Source of the DNA: Symbiodinium natans
Taxonomy: Eukaryota > Sar > Dinophyceae > Suessiales > Symbiodiniaceae
Assembly: GCA_905221605.1 (NCBI GenBank)
Contig: CAJNDS010002286.1
Coordinates: forward strand, 92,501-156,500
DNA: 64,000 bases
Reading direction: 5' to 3'
Part shown: one piece after another, positions 30,082 through 39,489 of the stretch
How positions within the stretch are numbered: position 1 is the first letter of the stretch
Layout of the letters: the number at the start of each line of letters is the position of its first letter
Translations under genes and position numbers: made by a program
Notes under the pieces: generated by a model
What the model was told of the DNA's origin: nothing
Seen by the model: the letters and a program-made list of their open reading frames with translations, nothing else
Database searches by the model: none

Positions 30082-30128
30082 AAAACCTAGATCATGGGGG
30101 GGGGGGGGTGACCATATATATATACATG
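30082..30128 (+). repeat. Poly-G / TGACCATATATA motif, copy 3
   Basis: ACCTAGATCAT, a G tract, then TGACCATATATATATA. With 27,262-27,301 it forms inverted ends around 2.8 kb. Confidence 0.65.
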
Positions 30129-30289
30129 CCCTTCCACGTGCTTCGAACGCATCATATAGCTTAGATAGGCTTTCTATGGGGCCTTTATAGGGTTTATAGA
30201 GGGCTTCTTAAGGGTTTAGGGTTTAGGATTCAGGGTTTTAGGGTTTAGGGAATCCAGGGCTTAGGGTGAGGAGTAGATCCAGTGAGCAG

Positions 30290-30367
30290 CGGGGGAGGAC
30301 TTCCGGCCCGAAGTCATCAGCGACGCCTACATGTCCCGGGTGCACTCGGCCGAGGCTCCGGGGAGAC
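30290..30367 (+). CDS. Putative exon; start of a phase-consistent run
   Basis: AG of GTGAGCAG ends at 30,289 and the donor is GTGGGC at 30,368. After two entry bases it reads GEDFRPEVISDAYMSRVHSA and ends in phase 1. The next candidate enters with exactly the two bases needed. Confidence 0.6.
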
Positions 30368-30499
30368 GTGGGCCCTAACCCCTAAACCCTAACCCCTAAC
30401 CCCTAAACCCCAAACCCTAAACCCTAAACCCTAAACCCTAAACCCTAAACCCTAAACCCTAAACCCTAAACCCTAAACCCTAAGACCCCAAGCATCAAG
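30368..30499. repeat. CCCTAAA array (candidate intron)
   Basis: GTGGGCCCTAACCCC then pure heptamers to 30,485 and a CATCAAG end. Confidence 0.85.
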
Positions 30500-30537
30500 T
30501 CCTCCTGCGTTGGGTTGGGCCTGGGCCCCCCGAAAAT
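30500..30537 (+). CDS. Putative exon
   Basis: Enters with two bases to match the previous phase and reads LLRWVGPGPPEN. The donor is GTGCGA at 30,538. Confidence 0.45.
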
Positions 30538-30699
30538 GTGCGAACTCCGACACCTCCAAACCCTAAACCCTAAACCCTAAACCCTAAACCCTAAACCCTA
30601 AACCCTAAACCCTGAACCCTGAACCCTAAACCCTAAACCCTAAACCCTAAACCCTAAACCCTAAACCCTAAACCCTAAACCCTAAACCGTAAGACCAAG

Positions 30700-30786
30700 C
30701 CTGAAGAAGCTGCTGAGGCTCAGCTGCACAGCCTTCCGGGCTGGGCCTTGCTGTGCAACGCCACGCCGGCAGAGGCACGGCCTTGG
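30700..30786 (+). CDS. Putative exon, 29 codons
   Basis: AG of GACCAAG ends at 30,699 and the donor is GTTTTGGGG at 30,787. Phase 0-0 reads PEEAAEAQLHSLPGWALLCN and ends TPAEARPW. Confidence 0.65.
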
Positions 30787-30894
30787 GTTTTGGGGTTTGG
30801 GGTTTAGGGTTCAGGGGTTTAGGGTTTGGAGTTTAGGGCTTGGGGTTTAGGGTTAAGGGTTAAGGTTTAGGGTTTAGGGGATGTTCGGGTCCAG

Positions 30895-30954
30895 GGGGCT
30901 GACCTTGTGGGAGGCAAACGCAGAAGAGTAGAATGTAAAAGGCCTCGGCAGGCA
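30895..30954 (+). CDS. Putative exon, basic peptide
   Basis: AG of CGGGTCCAG ends at 30,894 and the donor is GTTGGG at 30,955. Phase 0-0 reads GADLVGGKRRRVECKRPRQA, with a KRRR cluster. The intron before it is only TTTGGGG/TTTAGGG repeat. Confidence 0.6.
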
Positions 30955-31178
30955 GTTGGGAGCGGTTTGTCCTACCGCCACCTGTCTTCCTACCCCGGAA
31001 ACCCTACATACATCCCACGTACAAACCCCCACCATGTAAACCCTACATAAATTCGGGGTTTCCGAATTTAGGGGTACCTTCTTGGGGGTCCGTAAGTTAA
31101 GGAAATCCTACGATTTTGGCCCTCTGGGGCTCCAGATTGGGGGCCCCTATGTTCGTAAACTCCCATTTGTGGCTGAAG

Positions 31179-31214
31179 CCGACCGTGTCTTTCTTTGAGA
31201 GCGCTCTCTGTGCG
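31179..31214 (+). CDS. Putative exon
   Basis: AG of GGCTGAAG ends at 31,178 and the donor is GTTTAGGG at 31,215. Phase 0-0 reads PTVSFFESALCA. Confidence 0.5.
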
Positions 31215-31269
31215 GTTTAGGGTTTAGGGTTTAGGGTTTAGGGTTTAGGGTTTAGGGTTTAGGGTTTAG

Positions 31270-31302
31270 GGTGCGCTCTTCGCCTTTTGGAGACTTGCGG
31301 AA
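31270..31302 (+). CDS. Putative exon whose acceptor is a telomere-like unit
   Basis: The last TTTAG of the array (AG at 31,268-31,269) serves as acceptor. The peptide is GALFAFWRLAE in phase 0-0 and the donor is GTTTGATGG at 31,303. A related FWRL exon lies at 48,387. Confidence 0.45.
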
Positions 31303-31423
31303 GTTTGATGGGTAATTATAGGGGGCCTTAATGACTAGGCTAGGGTTTTGGGGGGTTGTTACAGTATACTTATCGGGGACCATAAGGGGATATTATTCGT
31401 AAGTATTCCGACCCCTATGGCAG

Positions 31424-31446
31424 GCATTGGGCTGCGGGGGCCTCAT
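31424..31446 (+). CDS. Putative short exon
   Basis: AG of TATGGCAG ends at 31,423. It reads ALGCGGL and then GTAGAA. The frame would hit TAG without splicing. Confidence 0.35.
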
Positions 31447-31651
31447 GTAGAAAATCGTTCGGGTGCATCTCTTTTGAAACCCCCAACACCCAAACCCCTT
31501 AACCCCCAAACCCCCAAACCCCAAGCCCCAGCCCTAAATTCTAAACCCTAAACCCTAAACCCTAAACCCTGAACCCGGAACCCTGAACCCTGAACCCTGA
31601 ACCCTAAACCCTACACCCTAAACCCGAAACCCTAAACCTTGGGAGGTGCAG

Positions 31652-31709
31652 TTCCTCTGCCGCCCGGGCGACAGCCTTGCTGCACTGGCTTTTGGCACTT
31701 GGGAGGCTG
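31652..31709 (+). CDS. Putative exon, helical peptide
   Basis: AG of GGAGGTGCAG ends at 31,651 and the donor is GTGTTTAGG at 31,710. Entering with one base, as the prior phase demands, it reads SSAARATALLHWLLALGRL. Confidence 0.55.
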
Positions 31710-31935
31710 GTGTTTAGGGTTTAGGGTTTTGGATTTTTTGGTTAGGGTTTAGGGTTTAGGGTTTAGGGTTTAGGGTTTAGGGTTTAGGGTTTAGGGTTTA
31801 GGGTTTAGGGCTTAGGGCTTAGGGCTTAGGGCTTAGGGCTAGGGTTTAGGGTTTAGGGTTTAGGGTTTAGGGTTTAGGGTTTAGGGTTTAGGGTTTAGGG
31901 TTTAGGGTTTAGGGTTTAGGGTTTAGGGTTTAGGG
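31710..31935. repeat. TTTAGGG array with a CTTAGGG patch
   Basis: About 30 G-strand units. A block at 31,810-31,840 uses GCTTAGG variants. A 23-nt candidate exon GCIAVALR may follow at 31,934-31,956, using TTTAG as acceptor and GTTGAGAG as donor. Confidence 0.8.
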
Positions 31936-32352
31936 GTGCATTGCCGTGGCTCTAAGGTTGAGAGAGAGGGGGGGGGGGAGGTTGGCGGCTTAATGTATTT
32001 AGGGGTTCAGGGTTCAAGGTTTTTAGGGTTTAAAGGGTTCGGGAAACCCGAAAGCCTACCTTAAACCCTAATTCCTAAAGCCGAAACCCTAAACTAAAAC
32101 CCTCTGCCCCAGTGGAAATAAATCTTAAACCCTAAACCCTAAACCCTAAACCCAGAACCCAGAACCCAGAACCCAAAACCCTAAACCCTAAACCCTAGAC
32201 CCTAAACCGTAAACCCTTGTGAAATATCACTTAGTTAGGTGTGTGTAGTGTACAGCCAAGTTCACATCTCCTTAGTTCTACTTCCTTTTCTTCGAGAACA
32301 ATCCCTACCCCCTTAACAAAGGGAGGTTGATTTCCCTTTCTTTACTCCGCAG

Positions 32353-32419
32353 GCCTTGAGCTCATAGTGCCTTCAGTGCCCGGAAAAGGCTTTGCAGGAA
32401 CTGCTCCCGACCGATCCCA
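32353..32419 (+). CDS. Putative exon with a strong acceptor
   Basis: The best pyrimidine tract in this part, CCCTTTCTTTACTCCGCAG, ends at 32,352. After two entry bases it reads LELIVPSVPGKGFAGTAPDR. The donor is a weak GTCTCTAAACC at 32,420, leading straight into CCCTAAA. Confidence 0.5.
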
Positions 32420-32655
32420 GTCTCTAAACCCTAAACCCTAAACCCTAAACCCTAAACCCTAAACCCTAAACCCTAAACCCTAAACCCTAAACCCTAAACC
32501 CTAAACCCTAAACCCTGAACCCTAAACCCTAAACCCTAAACCCTAAAAACCCTAAACCCTAAACCCTAAACCCTAAACCCTAAACCCTAAACCCTAAACC
32601 CTAAACCCTAAACCCTAAACCCTAAACCCTAAACCCTAAACCCTAAACCCCAAGA
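32420..32655. repeat. Long CCCTAAA array
   Basis: About 33 units, one CTGAACC variant and one A insertion, otherwise uniform. Confidence 0.9.
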
Positions 32656-32690
32656 CCCTACCCCCTTTTGCCCGACCTGTTTGCATGAAG

Positions 32691-32759
32691 GCCCCCTCCT
32701 TCGTGGAGCAGATCCGTGGCATGAAGTGGAAGGTTGGCTGAAGAGTTTGAGCTGTTTCG
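32691..32759 (+). CDS. Putative exon
   Basis: AG of GCATGAAG ends at 32,690 and the donor is GTTTGGG at 32,760. The fully open frame reads PLLRGADPWHEVEGWLKSLS. Another frame (APSFVEQIRGMKWK) stops unless GTTGGC at 32,733 is the donor. The frame is not settled. Confidence 0.45.
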
Positions 32760-33020
32760 GTTTGGGTTTAGGGTTTAGGGTTTAGGGTTTCGGGCTTAGG
32801 GCTTGGGGTTTGGGGTTTGGGGTTTGGCGGTTCAAGGGTTGAGGGTTAGGGGCTTAAAGGGTTTACGGGGGGGGCTTCGAGGCCGTGTCGTGTTTTTTTT
32901 GGGGGGGCATTTTTGGGCTGGGTTTGTGAGGGAGCCTCCCCAAGCCAGAGCGCAGGCACACAAAACTAGGGGTTTAGGGTTTAAGTTTAGAGTCCAGAGT
33001 TTAGGGAATCCCAGCTGCAG

Positions 33021-33144
33021 AACACAGCAAGTCGGGGCGAAAGCAAGAAAGAAGATAGACCAAGACAGGTCTGGTTCGATGGCCAGGGCCGTGGCACCCA
33101 GATTCCCGCCGCCTGGCAGAGAGGAGGATTTGCTGGAGTTCTAA
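33021..33144 (+). CDS. Putative exon, possibly terminal
   Basis: AG of CAGCTGCAG ends at 33,020 and the donor is GTTTAGG at 33,145. Phase 0 reads NTASRG then ESKKEDRPRQVWFDGQGRGT. An alternative frame ends LLEF with TAA at 33,142, so this could close a gene. Confidence 0.5.
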
Positions 33145-33366
33145 GTTTAGGGTTTAGGGTTTAGGGTTTAGGGTTTGCAGGGTTCAGGTTTGTTCGCCTT
33201 CGGGGTTTGCTCAATTCTTGTGCGAACCGAACAAGTGTGTGCTCAGCACTTTTAGGGTTTAGGGCTTGGGGTTTAGGGTTTAGGGTTGGGGGGGTGTAGG
33301 GTTTAGGGTTCAGGGTTTGGGTTTTGGTGCCGCCGTAATGGGTTTGCAAGGTACTCAGGTCCTCAG

Positions 33367-33408
33367 GCTCAGTTGATGAGACCGGTATCGATAAGCAGAT
33401 GTACCTGG
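33367..33408 (+). CDS. Putative exon
   Basis: AG of GTCCTCAG ends at 33,366 and the donor is GTTTAGGG at 33,409. After two entry bases it reads SVDETGIDKQMYL. Confidence 0.5.
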
Positions 33409-33489
33409 GTTTAGGGTTTAGGGTTTAGGGCCCTTAAGCAGCTGTCAGGCTTCGGGGCTTCGGGTGTCGATCTTCAAGGATGTGGCATA

Positions 33490-33616
33490 CCCTAAACCCT
33501 AAACCCTAAACCCTAAACCCTAAACCCTAAACCCTAAACCCTAAACCCTAAACCCTAAACCCTAAACCCTAAACCCTAAACCCTAAACCCTAAACCCTAA
33601 ACCCTAAACCCTAAAC
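33490..33616. repeat. CCCTAAA array
   Basis: About 18 uniform units between two candidate exons. A short candidate exon may end near 33,485. Confidence 0.9.
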
Positions 33617-33643
33617 AGCTTTCAGCTTCCGTGAGAGATGCAG

Positions 33644-33696
33644 GTGGAGACGCTGCTCGCCTTCGCCAGGGAGCTCCTTTGCTGTGGAACACGCAG
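33644..33696 (+). CDS. Putative exon with textbook borders
   Basis: AG of GAGAGATGCAG ends at 33,643. The exon ends CAG before GTTTAGGG at 33,697. It reads VETLLAFARELLCCGTR. Confidence 0.6.
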
Positions 33697-33724
33697 GTTT
33701 AGGGTTTGGGGTTTGGGACGTTGT

Positions 33725-33872
33725 TGATCTATATATATATATATGTATATATGTCTATATATACATATATGTATATATGCATGTATGTATGTATGTATGT
33801 ACGTATGTATGTATGTATGTACGTATTTATGTACGTATGTATGTATGTATGTATGTATGTATGTATACATGT
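33725..33872. repeat. TA and GTAT microsatellites
   Basis: TA run, TATATG repeats and then about 20 GTAT/GTAC units. It lies in the intron after the exon at 33,644. Confidence 0.9.
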
Positions 33873-34245
33873 TTACGGCATGGCTTGGGATGCTCCCTGT
33901 AGACTCACAGTCGTCAATAGGGATCAGAGTACCCCCGATTCTAAGGGGGAACGTACCAAAGCATGGCCCCAGGGCACCAAACAAACCCAGGATGCAACGG
34001 GGAACGCCACTATCAAGGACTCATCCCGAGCGCCCTGTTGACCATAAGCCCTGCGCGGCGGAGGATATCGGGAAGACCTGTGCTAAACCCAAAACCCAAA
34101 ACCCAAAACCCAAAAGCCTAAACCCCAAACCCTAAACCCTAAACCCTAAACTCTAAACCCTAAACCCTGAACCCTGAACCCTGAACCCTAAACCCTAGAA
34201 ACCCCAAAACCCAAAACCCTAAACCCTGAACCCGCGTGGTCTGAG

Positions 34246-34318
34246 GGTGGAGCCCACCTTGCTGGAGCGATGGCTCTCACAAGGCACCCAAGCGTGTGAC
34301 CTCCTTTCGGGTCTTTCC
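34246..34318 (+). CDS. Putative exon
   Basis: AG of GGTCTGAG ends at 34,245. After one base it reads VEPTLLERWLSQGTQACDLL. GTCTTT or GTGGGG at the 3' end may be the donor. CCCTAAA-type repeats lie on both sides. Confidence 0.5.
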
Positions 34319-34449
34319 GTGGGGCCTGAACCCTAAACCCTAGCCCTAAACCCTAAATCCTAAACCCTAGACCCGAAACCCTACACCCCAAGCCCGAAAC
34401 CCTAAACCCTAAACCCTGAGCCCTAGACTCTAAAGCCTAAGCCCTAGAC

Positions 34450-34880
34450 TGAGACCACTGACCCAGGGCTGTACATGCCTAAGGACGCGCGGACAGAGGG
34501 CGAGAGCGAGGGCGAGGGCGAGAGACTTGAGACAGGGACAGGACTGCATGTTTGTTCCACCCCGAGCTCATGAGGGGGCAAGCAACCTTAGCAACCTTAA
34601 AGTAGATGAGGTATCGGAACTGGTACGCACAGGAAGGGACAAGGCTCCTGTTGTTGTGACACCGTTTGGTGCTGTGACATGCTTGCTCTTTCACCGTGTT
34701 TGTGCAGGATGGCTTTCATGGTTTAAGTTGCCCCGACACCGTTGGTTTCCCAGTCTTTTCGCTCAGTCTCCCACTCACTGCCATCAAGGCCAGAAGAAGA
34801 AGAACACAAACCAGAAGAAGATATGAAGAAGCATCAATGAGAGATCGAGAGAGATCGAGAGAGATCAAGAGATCACGGTG
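34450..34880. other. Unique island, weak exon candidate
   Basis: Contains a GAGCGAGGGC minisatellite at 34,495-34,530 and a possible exon after TTTGTGCAG at 34,708 (DGFHGLSCPDTVGFPVFSLS). GAGAGATC repeats lie at the end. Nothing firm. Confidence 0.3.
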
Positions 34881-34884
34881 CTGT

Positions 34885-35020
34885 TTCAAAAGCCCTAAAC
34901 CCTAAACCCTAAACCCTAAACCCTAAACCCTAAACCCTAAACCCTAAACCCTAAACCCTAAACCCTAAACCCTAAACCCTAAACCCTAAACCCTAAACCC
35001 TAAGCCCTAAGCCCTAAACC
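34885..35020. repeat. CCCTAAA array
   Basis: Uniform heptamers with two CCCTAAG units near the end. Confidence 0.9.
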
Positions 35021-35044
35021 CTAAAACCCAATCCTCTCCGCTAG

Positions 35045-35112
35045 ATGCTGCGGATGCCACTGGCCTGGGAGCTTCGCACGGGCCTTTGGCGGCCAGCAGA
35101 TACCGTGTGGCG
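35045..35112 (+). CDS. Putative exon
   Basis: AG of CTCCGCTAG ends at 35,044 and the donor is GTGTAGGG at 35,113. All frames are open. Composition favours AADATGLGASHGPLAASRYR over MLRMPLAWELRTGLWRPADT. Confidence 0.45.
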
Positions 35113-35279
35113 GTGTAGGGTTTAGGGTTTAGGGTTTAGGTTTTAGGGTTTAGGGTTTAGGGTTTAGGGTTTAGGGTTTAGGGTTTAGGGTTTAGGGTTT
35201 GGGATTCAGGCCTTAGGGCCTGAGATTTAGGGTTTAGGGTTTGGGATTTAGGGTTTAGGGTTCAAGGTTCGGGTCCAAG

Positions 35280-35371
35280 AGTCTTGTTCGGGCTCAGATC
35301 CTCTCGCTTCGGGCGTTTGATTTGTTCGAGGTTGGTGTGCTTGCTCATTTGCTGGTTCGCCGGGAATCAGG
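35280..35371 (+). CDS. Putative exon, helical peptide
   Basis: AG of GGGTCCAAG ends at 35,279. The donor is GTATTTAGG at 35,372 or GTTGGTG at 35,331. Phase 0 reads SLVRAQILSLRAFDLFEVGV and continues LAHLLVRRES. Confidence 0.55.
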
Positions 35372-35557
35372 GTATTTAGGTACCCTAAGACCTAAACCGT
35401 TTGCCTAAACCCGAATCTCAACGAGGGATACAAGGTTCTAGTTATTCAGACAACCCCAAACCCCAAACCCTAAACCCTAAACCCTAAACCCTAAACCCCA
35501 AACCCCTAAACCCCTAAACCTTATTCTAATTATTCAGACTCCTCTGTTACGCAACAG

Positions 35558-35607
35558 CGAGGCGCCGGCTCCTTCGCTCAACCTTCCTGTTCTTTCTGCC
35601 GATGAAG
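35558..35607 (+). CDS. Putative exon, possible GC donor
   Basis: AG of TACGCAACAG ends at 35,557. After one base it reads EAPAPSLNLPVLSADEG. The likely border is AAG before GCCTGG, a GC-type donor. Confidence 0.4.
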
Positions 35608-35624
35608 GCCTGGGGCTTGGGCCC

Positions 35625-35790
35625 TAAACCCTAAACCCTAAACCCTAAACCCTAAACCCTAAACCCTAAACCCTAAACCCTAAACCCTAAACCCTAAACC
35701 CTAAACCCTAAACCCTAAACCCTAAACCCTAAATCCTAAACCCTAAACCCTAAACCCTAAGCCCTAAGCCCTAAACCCTACATCCCCTAC
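35625..35790. repeat. CCCTAAA array
   Basis: Uniform. The next stretch 35,795-36,110 is unique sequence in which I see no gene. Confidence 0.9.
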
Positions 35791-36159
35791 ACCCGCAAAG
35801 CAAGGAATTGGGCACCTCAACAACACAAAAGTCCTGCAAGAAGCCCCATGTTTTTTTTTCTTGTGATTGCTTGTCAGGAGCCCCAATTCCAGTAACGAGG
35901 ATCCACTGTATTGACTGCAACAGATATCTTACAACTGGGATCCACCGTGGTATCTAAGATAGGTTCCTTAAAAGCAAACCCTAAGCCCTCAACTCAGGAA
36001 TGTGACAGCGCACAGAAACCAATAATATGAGTCGTCGTATATCTCTAGCACCTTAAAGCCCACCAAAGCCCAAAATTCCTCCTATGATGGCAACTTACTT
36101 TTAGTTCCCCCAAACCCTAAGCCTACACCCTACACCCGAAGCCCTGCACCCGAGACCCT

Positions 36160-36385
36160 AAGCCACAAAACCCCAAACCCCAAACCCTAAACCCTAAACC
36201 CTAAACCCTAAACCCCAAACCCCAAACCCTAAACGCTAAACCGTAAACCCCAAACCCCAAACCCCAAACCCCAAACCCTAAACCCTAAACCCTAAACCCT
36301 AAACCCTAAACCCTAAACCCTAAACCCTAAACCCTAAACCCTAAACCCTAAACCCTAAACCCTAAACCCTAAACCCTAAACCCTA
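36160..36385. repeat. CCCTAAA array with CCCCAAA patches
   Basis: Blocks of CCCCAAA units within CCCTAAA units. Confidence 0.9.
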
Positions 36386-36392
36386 AGCCCAG

Positions 36393-36467
36393 GAGGAAGC
36401 GGCATTCCACAGCTTCGTGGGTGGCGAGCTCCGACTACGACTAGAGCAACTGCAGGAGCGGAGTTCG
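36393..36467 (+). CDS. Putative exon, 25 codons
   Basis: The acceptor is CCCTAAGCCCAG, the telomere-like block itself ending in CAG at 36,392. The donor is GTTTAGGG at 36,468. Phase 0-0 reads EEAAFHSFVGGELRLRLEQL and ends QERSS. An amphipathic helical C-terminal half is likely. Confidence 0.65.
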
Positions 36468-36690
36468 GTTTAGGGTTTAGGGTTTAGGGTTTAGGGTTTA
36501 GGGCTTAGGGCTTAGGGTTTAGGGTTTAGGGTTTAGGGCTTAGGGCTTAGGGTTTAGGGTTTGGGTTTAGGGTTTAGGGAGTTGGGGATTCAGGGTTTAG
36601 GGTTTAGGGTTTTGGGCTGTAAGTTGAGGGTTAAGGGTTTAGGGTTTTAGGGTTTCGGGTTTAGGGTTAGGGTTAGAGAGTTTTGGGAGG
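36468..36690. repeat. TTTAGGG / CTTAGGG array
   Basis: G-strand block with GCTTAGG patches. It decays to TTAGGG-like sequence, followed by a poly-G tract at 36,757. Confidence 0.85.
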
Positions 36691-37055
36691 TTTCTGGTGT
36701 TGGGTGCTGGGTTTGGAGTGCAGGGTTTGGGGATGGAGGGCGTCGGCGGAGGGGGGGGGGGGACAGTTTGAGGTTCGGAGGATTACTTTCCAAAGTGCGT
36801 GCTGACGCGAGTGGAGGTTTAAGTTGCTTTGAGCTGAAGCAAGAAAGCCCGGGCAGCAAGCGCTCCCAAGCGGTCCGAAGCTGAGTCCGAAACCCTGAAC
36901 CCTGAAGACCCTAAACCCTGAACACCCCAAACCCTGAAGACCCTAAACCTTGAAGACCCTAAAACCTGAAGACGCCGAAGGCCCTAAACCCTGAAGACCC
37001 TAAACCCTGAAGACCCTGAGCCCTGAACCCTCCCCTTTAAGCCCCAAACCACGAG

Positions 37056-37129
37056 GACGAATCCGAACAAGCGCAAGGGGGCCTCAGAGCTTTCTACCGG
37101 ATCGACGGCAGGCGTCCCCCCCACTTTCT
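37056..37129 (+). CDS. Putative exon, 3' border unsure
   Basis: AG of AACCACGAG ends at 37,055. Phase 0 reads DESEQAQGGLRAFYRIDGRR. Possible donors are GC at 37,107 or GTGTCATT at 37,130. A poly-C tract follows at 37,152. Confidence 0.45.
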
Positions 37130-37229
37130 GTGTCATTCCTGGGAGCCCACTCCCCCCCCCCCCCCCCAAGAAAAAAAAAACCGCAAACCCTGTGGGTTTT
37201 TTATTGTTGAGGAACTTGAGGGTTTTGGG

Positions 37230-37340
37230 CTTGGGGTTTGGGGTTTGGGGTTTAGGGGTTTAGGGGTTTAGGGGTTTAGGGGTTCAGGGGTTTAGGGGTT
37301 TAGGGGTTTAGGGGTTTAGGGGTTTAGGGGTTAGGGGTTA
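37230..37340. repeat. TTTAGGGG octamer array
   Basis: About eleven TTTAGGGG units preceded by TTTGGGG units. Confidence 0.9.
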
Positions 37341-37410
37341 AGCCTAAGTTCCCGCAAGATGGGCATATGGAAGTGATGTCATCTCCTCAGTTGTTGAGTC
37401 CTTAACTCAG

Positions 37411-37466
37411 CCACCCAGTAGGACTGCAAGAGATGTTGGTGCAGCTGCTGCCCTCATGCATCATGG
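37411..37466 (+). CDS. Putative exon
   Basis: AG of TTAACTCAG ends at 37,410 and the donor is GTTTTGGGG at 37,467. After one base it reads HPVGLQEMLVQLLPSCIM. Confidence 0.5.
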
Positions 37467-37576
37467 GTTTTGGGGCTTCGGGTTCCCTAAACCCTAAACC
37501 CTAAACCCTAAACCCTAAACCCTAAACCCTAAACCCTAAACCCTAAACCCTAAACTCGAAACCTGCCACATGGCAG

Positions 37577-37653
37577 GGACCCGAACGACCTCCCGCGCTA
37601 CTTTCGGCGCCAGGACTGGGCTTGGTGCCCTGAAGCCTTGGTGGTTCCAGGCT
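37577..37653 (+). CDS. Putative exon, aromatic-rich
   Basis: AG of CACATGGCAG ends at 37,576 and the donor is GTTTAGGG at 37,654. After one base it reads DPNDLPRYFRRQDWAWCPEA and continues LVVPG. Confidence 0.6.
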
Positions 37654-38000
37654 GTTTAGGGTTTAGGGTTTAGGGTTTAGGGTTTAGGGTTTAGGGTTTA
37701 GGATGTAAAGTTTAGGGGTTTAGGGGATATTGAGTTGGAGGTGCGCAAGGTTTCGTGCCACCGGAGATGGAGGTTGAACCCTACACACTTTCAGGAGCTC
37801 TCAATCTGCACCCCGCTCGTGGCCGTGGTTGCAGTCCAGCCACATGGCAGCAAAATACACGGCTCTGAGACCCTAAACCCTAAACCCTAAACCCTAAACC
37901 CCAAACCCCAAACCCCAAACCCTAAACCCTAAACCCTAAACCCTAAACCCTAAACCCTAAACCCTAAACCCTGAACCCTGAACCCTGAACCCTGAGCCCC
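37654..38000. repeat. TTTAGGG then CCCTAAA blocks around a unique stretch
   Basis: TTTAGGG 37,654-37,700 and CCCTAAA 37,870-37,985. The stretch between (37,735-37,865) has a possible exon after TTTCAG at 37,792 but no clear border. Confidence 0.7.
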
Positions 38001-38028
38001 TGAAATTGCGACAGCCCTTAGATTGCAG

Positions 38029-38087
38029 AGCCGTCACGGTCCCCTCAAAACAGCCCTTCCATTGCACTTCTCTCGCGGGCTTGAGCC
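38029..38087 (+). CDS. Putative exon, 3' border unsure
   Basis: AG of TTAGATTGCAG ends at 38,028. It reads SRHGPLKTALPLHFSRGLEP. No GT donor precedes the next CCCTAA. Confidence 0.35.
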
Positions 38088-38499
38088 CTCCAACCCTAAC
38101 CCTTCCGCACTTTTTTGAACTTTGGCTCACTTAGGAATTGCCTGCATTTTGTTGGTAGAAACTCAAGGGAGTATCAACAGCATCAGTAATCATCAAGGTT
38201 CTCAGAAGAGGCCCTGTAGGACCAAATGCAGAAAACAATTGGCAGCTTCGAAGCCTCCCCGAAAGATCAAAGCTGCAACCTTTTGGCACCCACATGGTGC
38301 GCCGAACCCGAACATCCCATACCCCCAAACCCCAAGACCACAAAACCCTAACCTCCCAAACCCTAAGCCCCAAACTTTACTCCTAAACCCTGAACCTCGA
38401 ATCGAACATGTTGAAGCTTGAGCCCCAATCCCTGAACCGCTGAGCTCCAATCCCTCACTCCCTCACTCCCTCACTCCCTCACTCCCTAACACCCTGAAC

Positions 38500-38720
38500 T
38501 CTAAACCCTACACCCCTAAACCCCAAACCCCTACACCCCTAAACCCCTAAACCCCTAACCCCTAAACCCCTAAACCCCTAAACCCCTAAACCCCTAAACC
38601 CCTAAACCCCTAAACCCCTAACCCCTAAACCCCTAAACCCCTAAACCACCTAAACCACCTAAACCACCTAAACCCTAAACCCTAAACCCTAAACCCGAAA
38701 CCCTAAACCCTAAACCCTAC
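38500..38720. repeat. CCCCTAAA octamer array
   Basis: About twenty CCCCTAAA units, then CACCTAAA units, then CCCTAAA. It is preceded at 38,450-38,485 by a CCCTCACT repeat. Confidence 0.9.
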
Positions 38721-38725
38721 CGCAG

Positions 38726-38830
38726 GCTCGCCACCCGGCGCGCCCTCCTCGCCCTGGGCGCGGGCGCCGCGGCAGCTGCGGCAGCGGCCGCTGCGGGGAG
38801 CCAGGCCTTCTTCTGAGTCCGATAGGAGTT
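38726..38830 (+). CDS. Putative exon, alanine-rich, frame uncertain
   Basis: AG of CTACCGCAG ends at 38,725 and the donor is near 38,830 (GGGGTTTAGGG). One frame reads LATRRALLALGAGAAAAAAA and stops at 38,814-38,816. It has the look of a twin-arginine or hydrophobic targeting segment, but it would then be the end of a protein. A second frame runs through without a stop. Confidence 0.35.
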
Positions 38831-39174
38831 GGGGTTTAGGGTTTAGGGTTTAGGGTTTAGGGTTTAGGGTTAAGGGTTTAGGGTTTAGGGTTTAGGGCTT
38901 AGGATTGGGGCTCAGGTTTTAGGGTTTAGGGTTTGAAGTCTTGGGGCTTTAGGGCTTAGGGTTTTGGGGTTTTCGGGTTCAGGGTTGAAGGTTTTGGGCT
39001 TACGGTCCTGGGTTTCTTGTACCCTAAACCCTAAACCCTGTTGCAACACGGGCCCGTGCGTTGATTTCGGGGAGCCCCACCTCCCCCGCCCCCCGTCCAC
39101 CCCTCCCAACAAGAAAAGAGGATCGCAAACCCTGAGCCCCAAAACCCGAAACCTTAGCCCCTCCAAACCCTGAA

Positions 39175-39388
39175 CCCTGAACCCTGAACCCTGAACCCTA
39201 AACCCTAAACCCTAAACCCTAAACCCTAAACCCTAAACCCTAAACCCTAAACCCTAAACCCTAAACCCTAAACCCTCAGCCTAAACCCTAAACCCGAAAC
39301 CCGAAACCCTAAACCCTAAACCCGAAACCCTAAACCCTAAACCCTAAACCCGAAACCCTAAACCCTAAACCCTAAACCCTGAACCCTG
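39175..39388. repeat. CCCTAAA array with CCCGAAA variants
   Basis: About 30 units. CCCGAAA and CCCTGAA variants cluster at both ends. Confidence 0.9.
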
Positions 39389-39391
39389 CAG

Positions 39392-39471
39392 AGGCAGCTG
39401 TAGGCATCCTGGCCTGGCCTTACCTTGCCGCGTCCGCGGTGGCCACGGGCCCAGCTGGGGTGTGGTGGGGG
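39392..39471 (+). CDS. Putative exon with a membrane-segment-like peptide
   Basis: AG of CCCTGCAG ends at 39,391 and the donor is GTTGAAGG at 39,472. After two bases it reads AAVGILAWPYLAASAVATGP and continues AGVWWG. Confidence 0.6.
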
Positions 39472-39489
39472 GTTGAAGGTTGATTCGCG

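Noticed and set aside
33684-34135. MYVCMYVCMYV-type frames
   Set aside because: Translation of the GTAT microsatellite.
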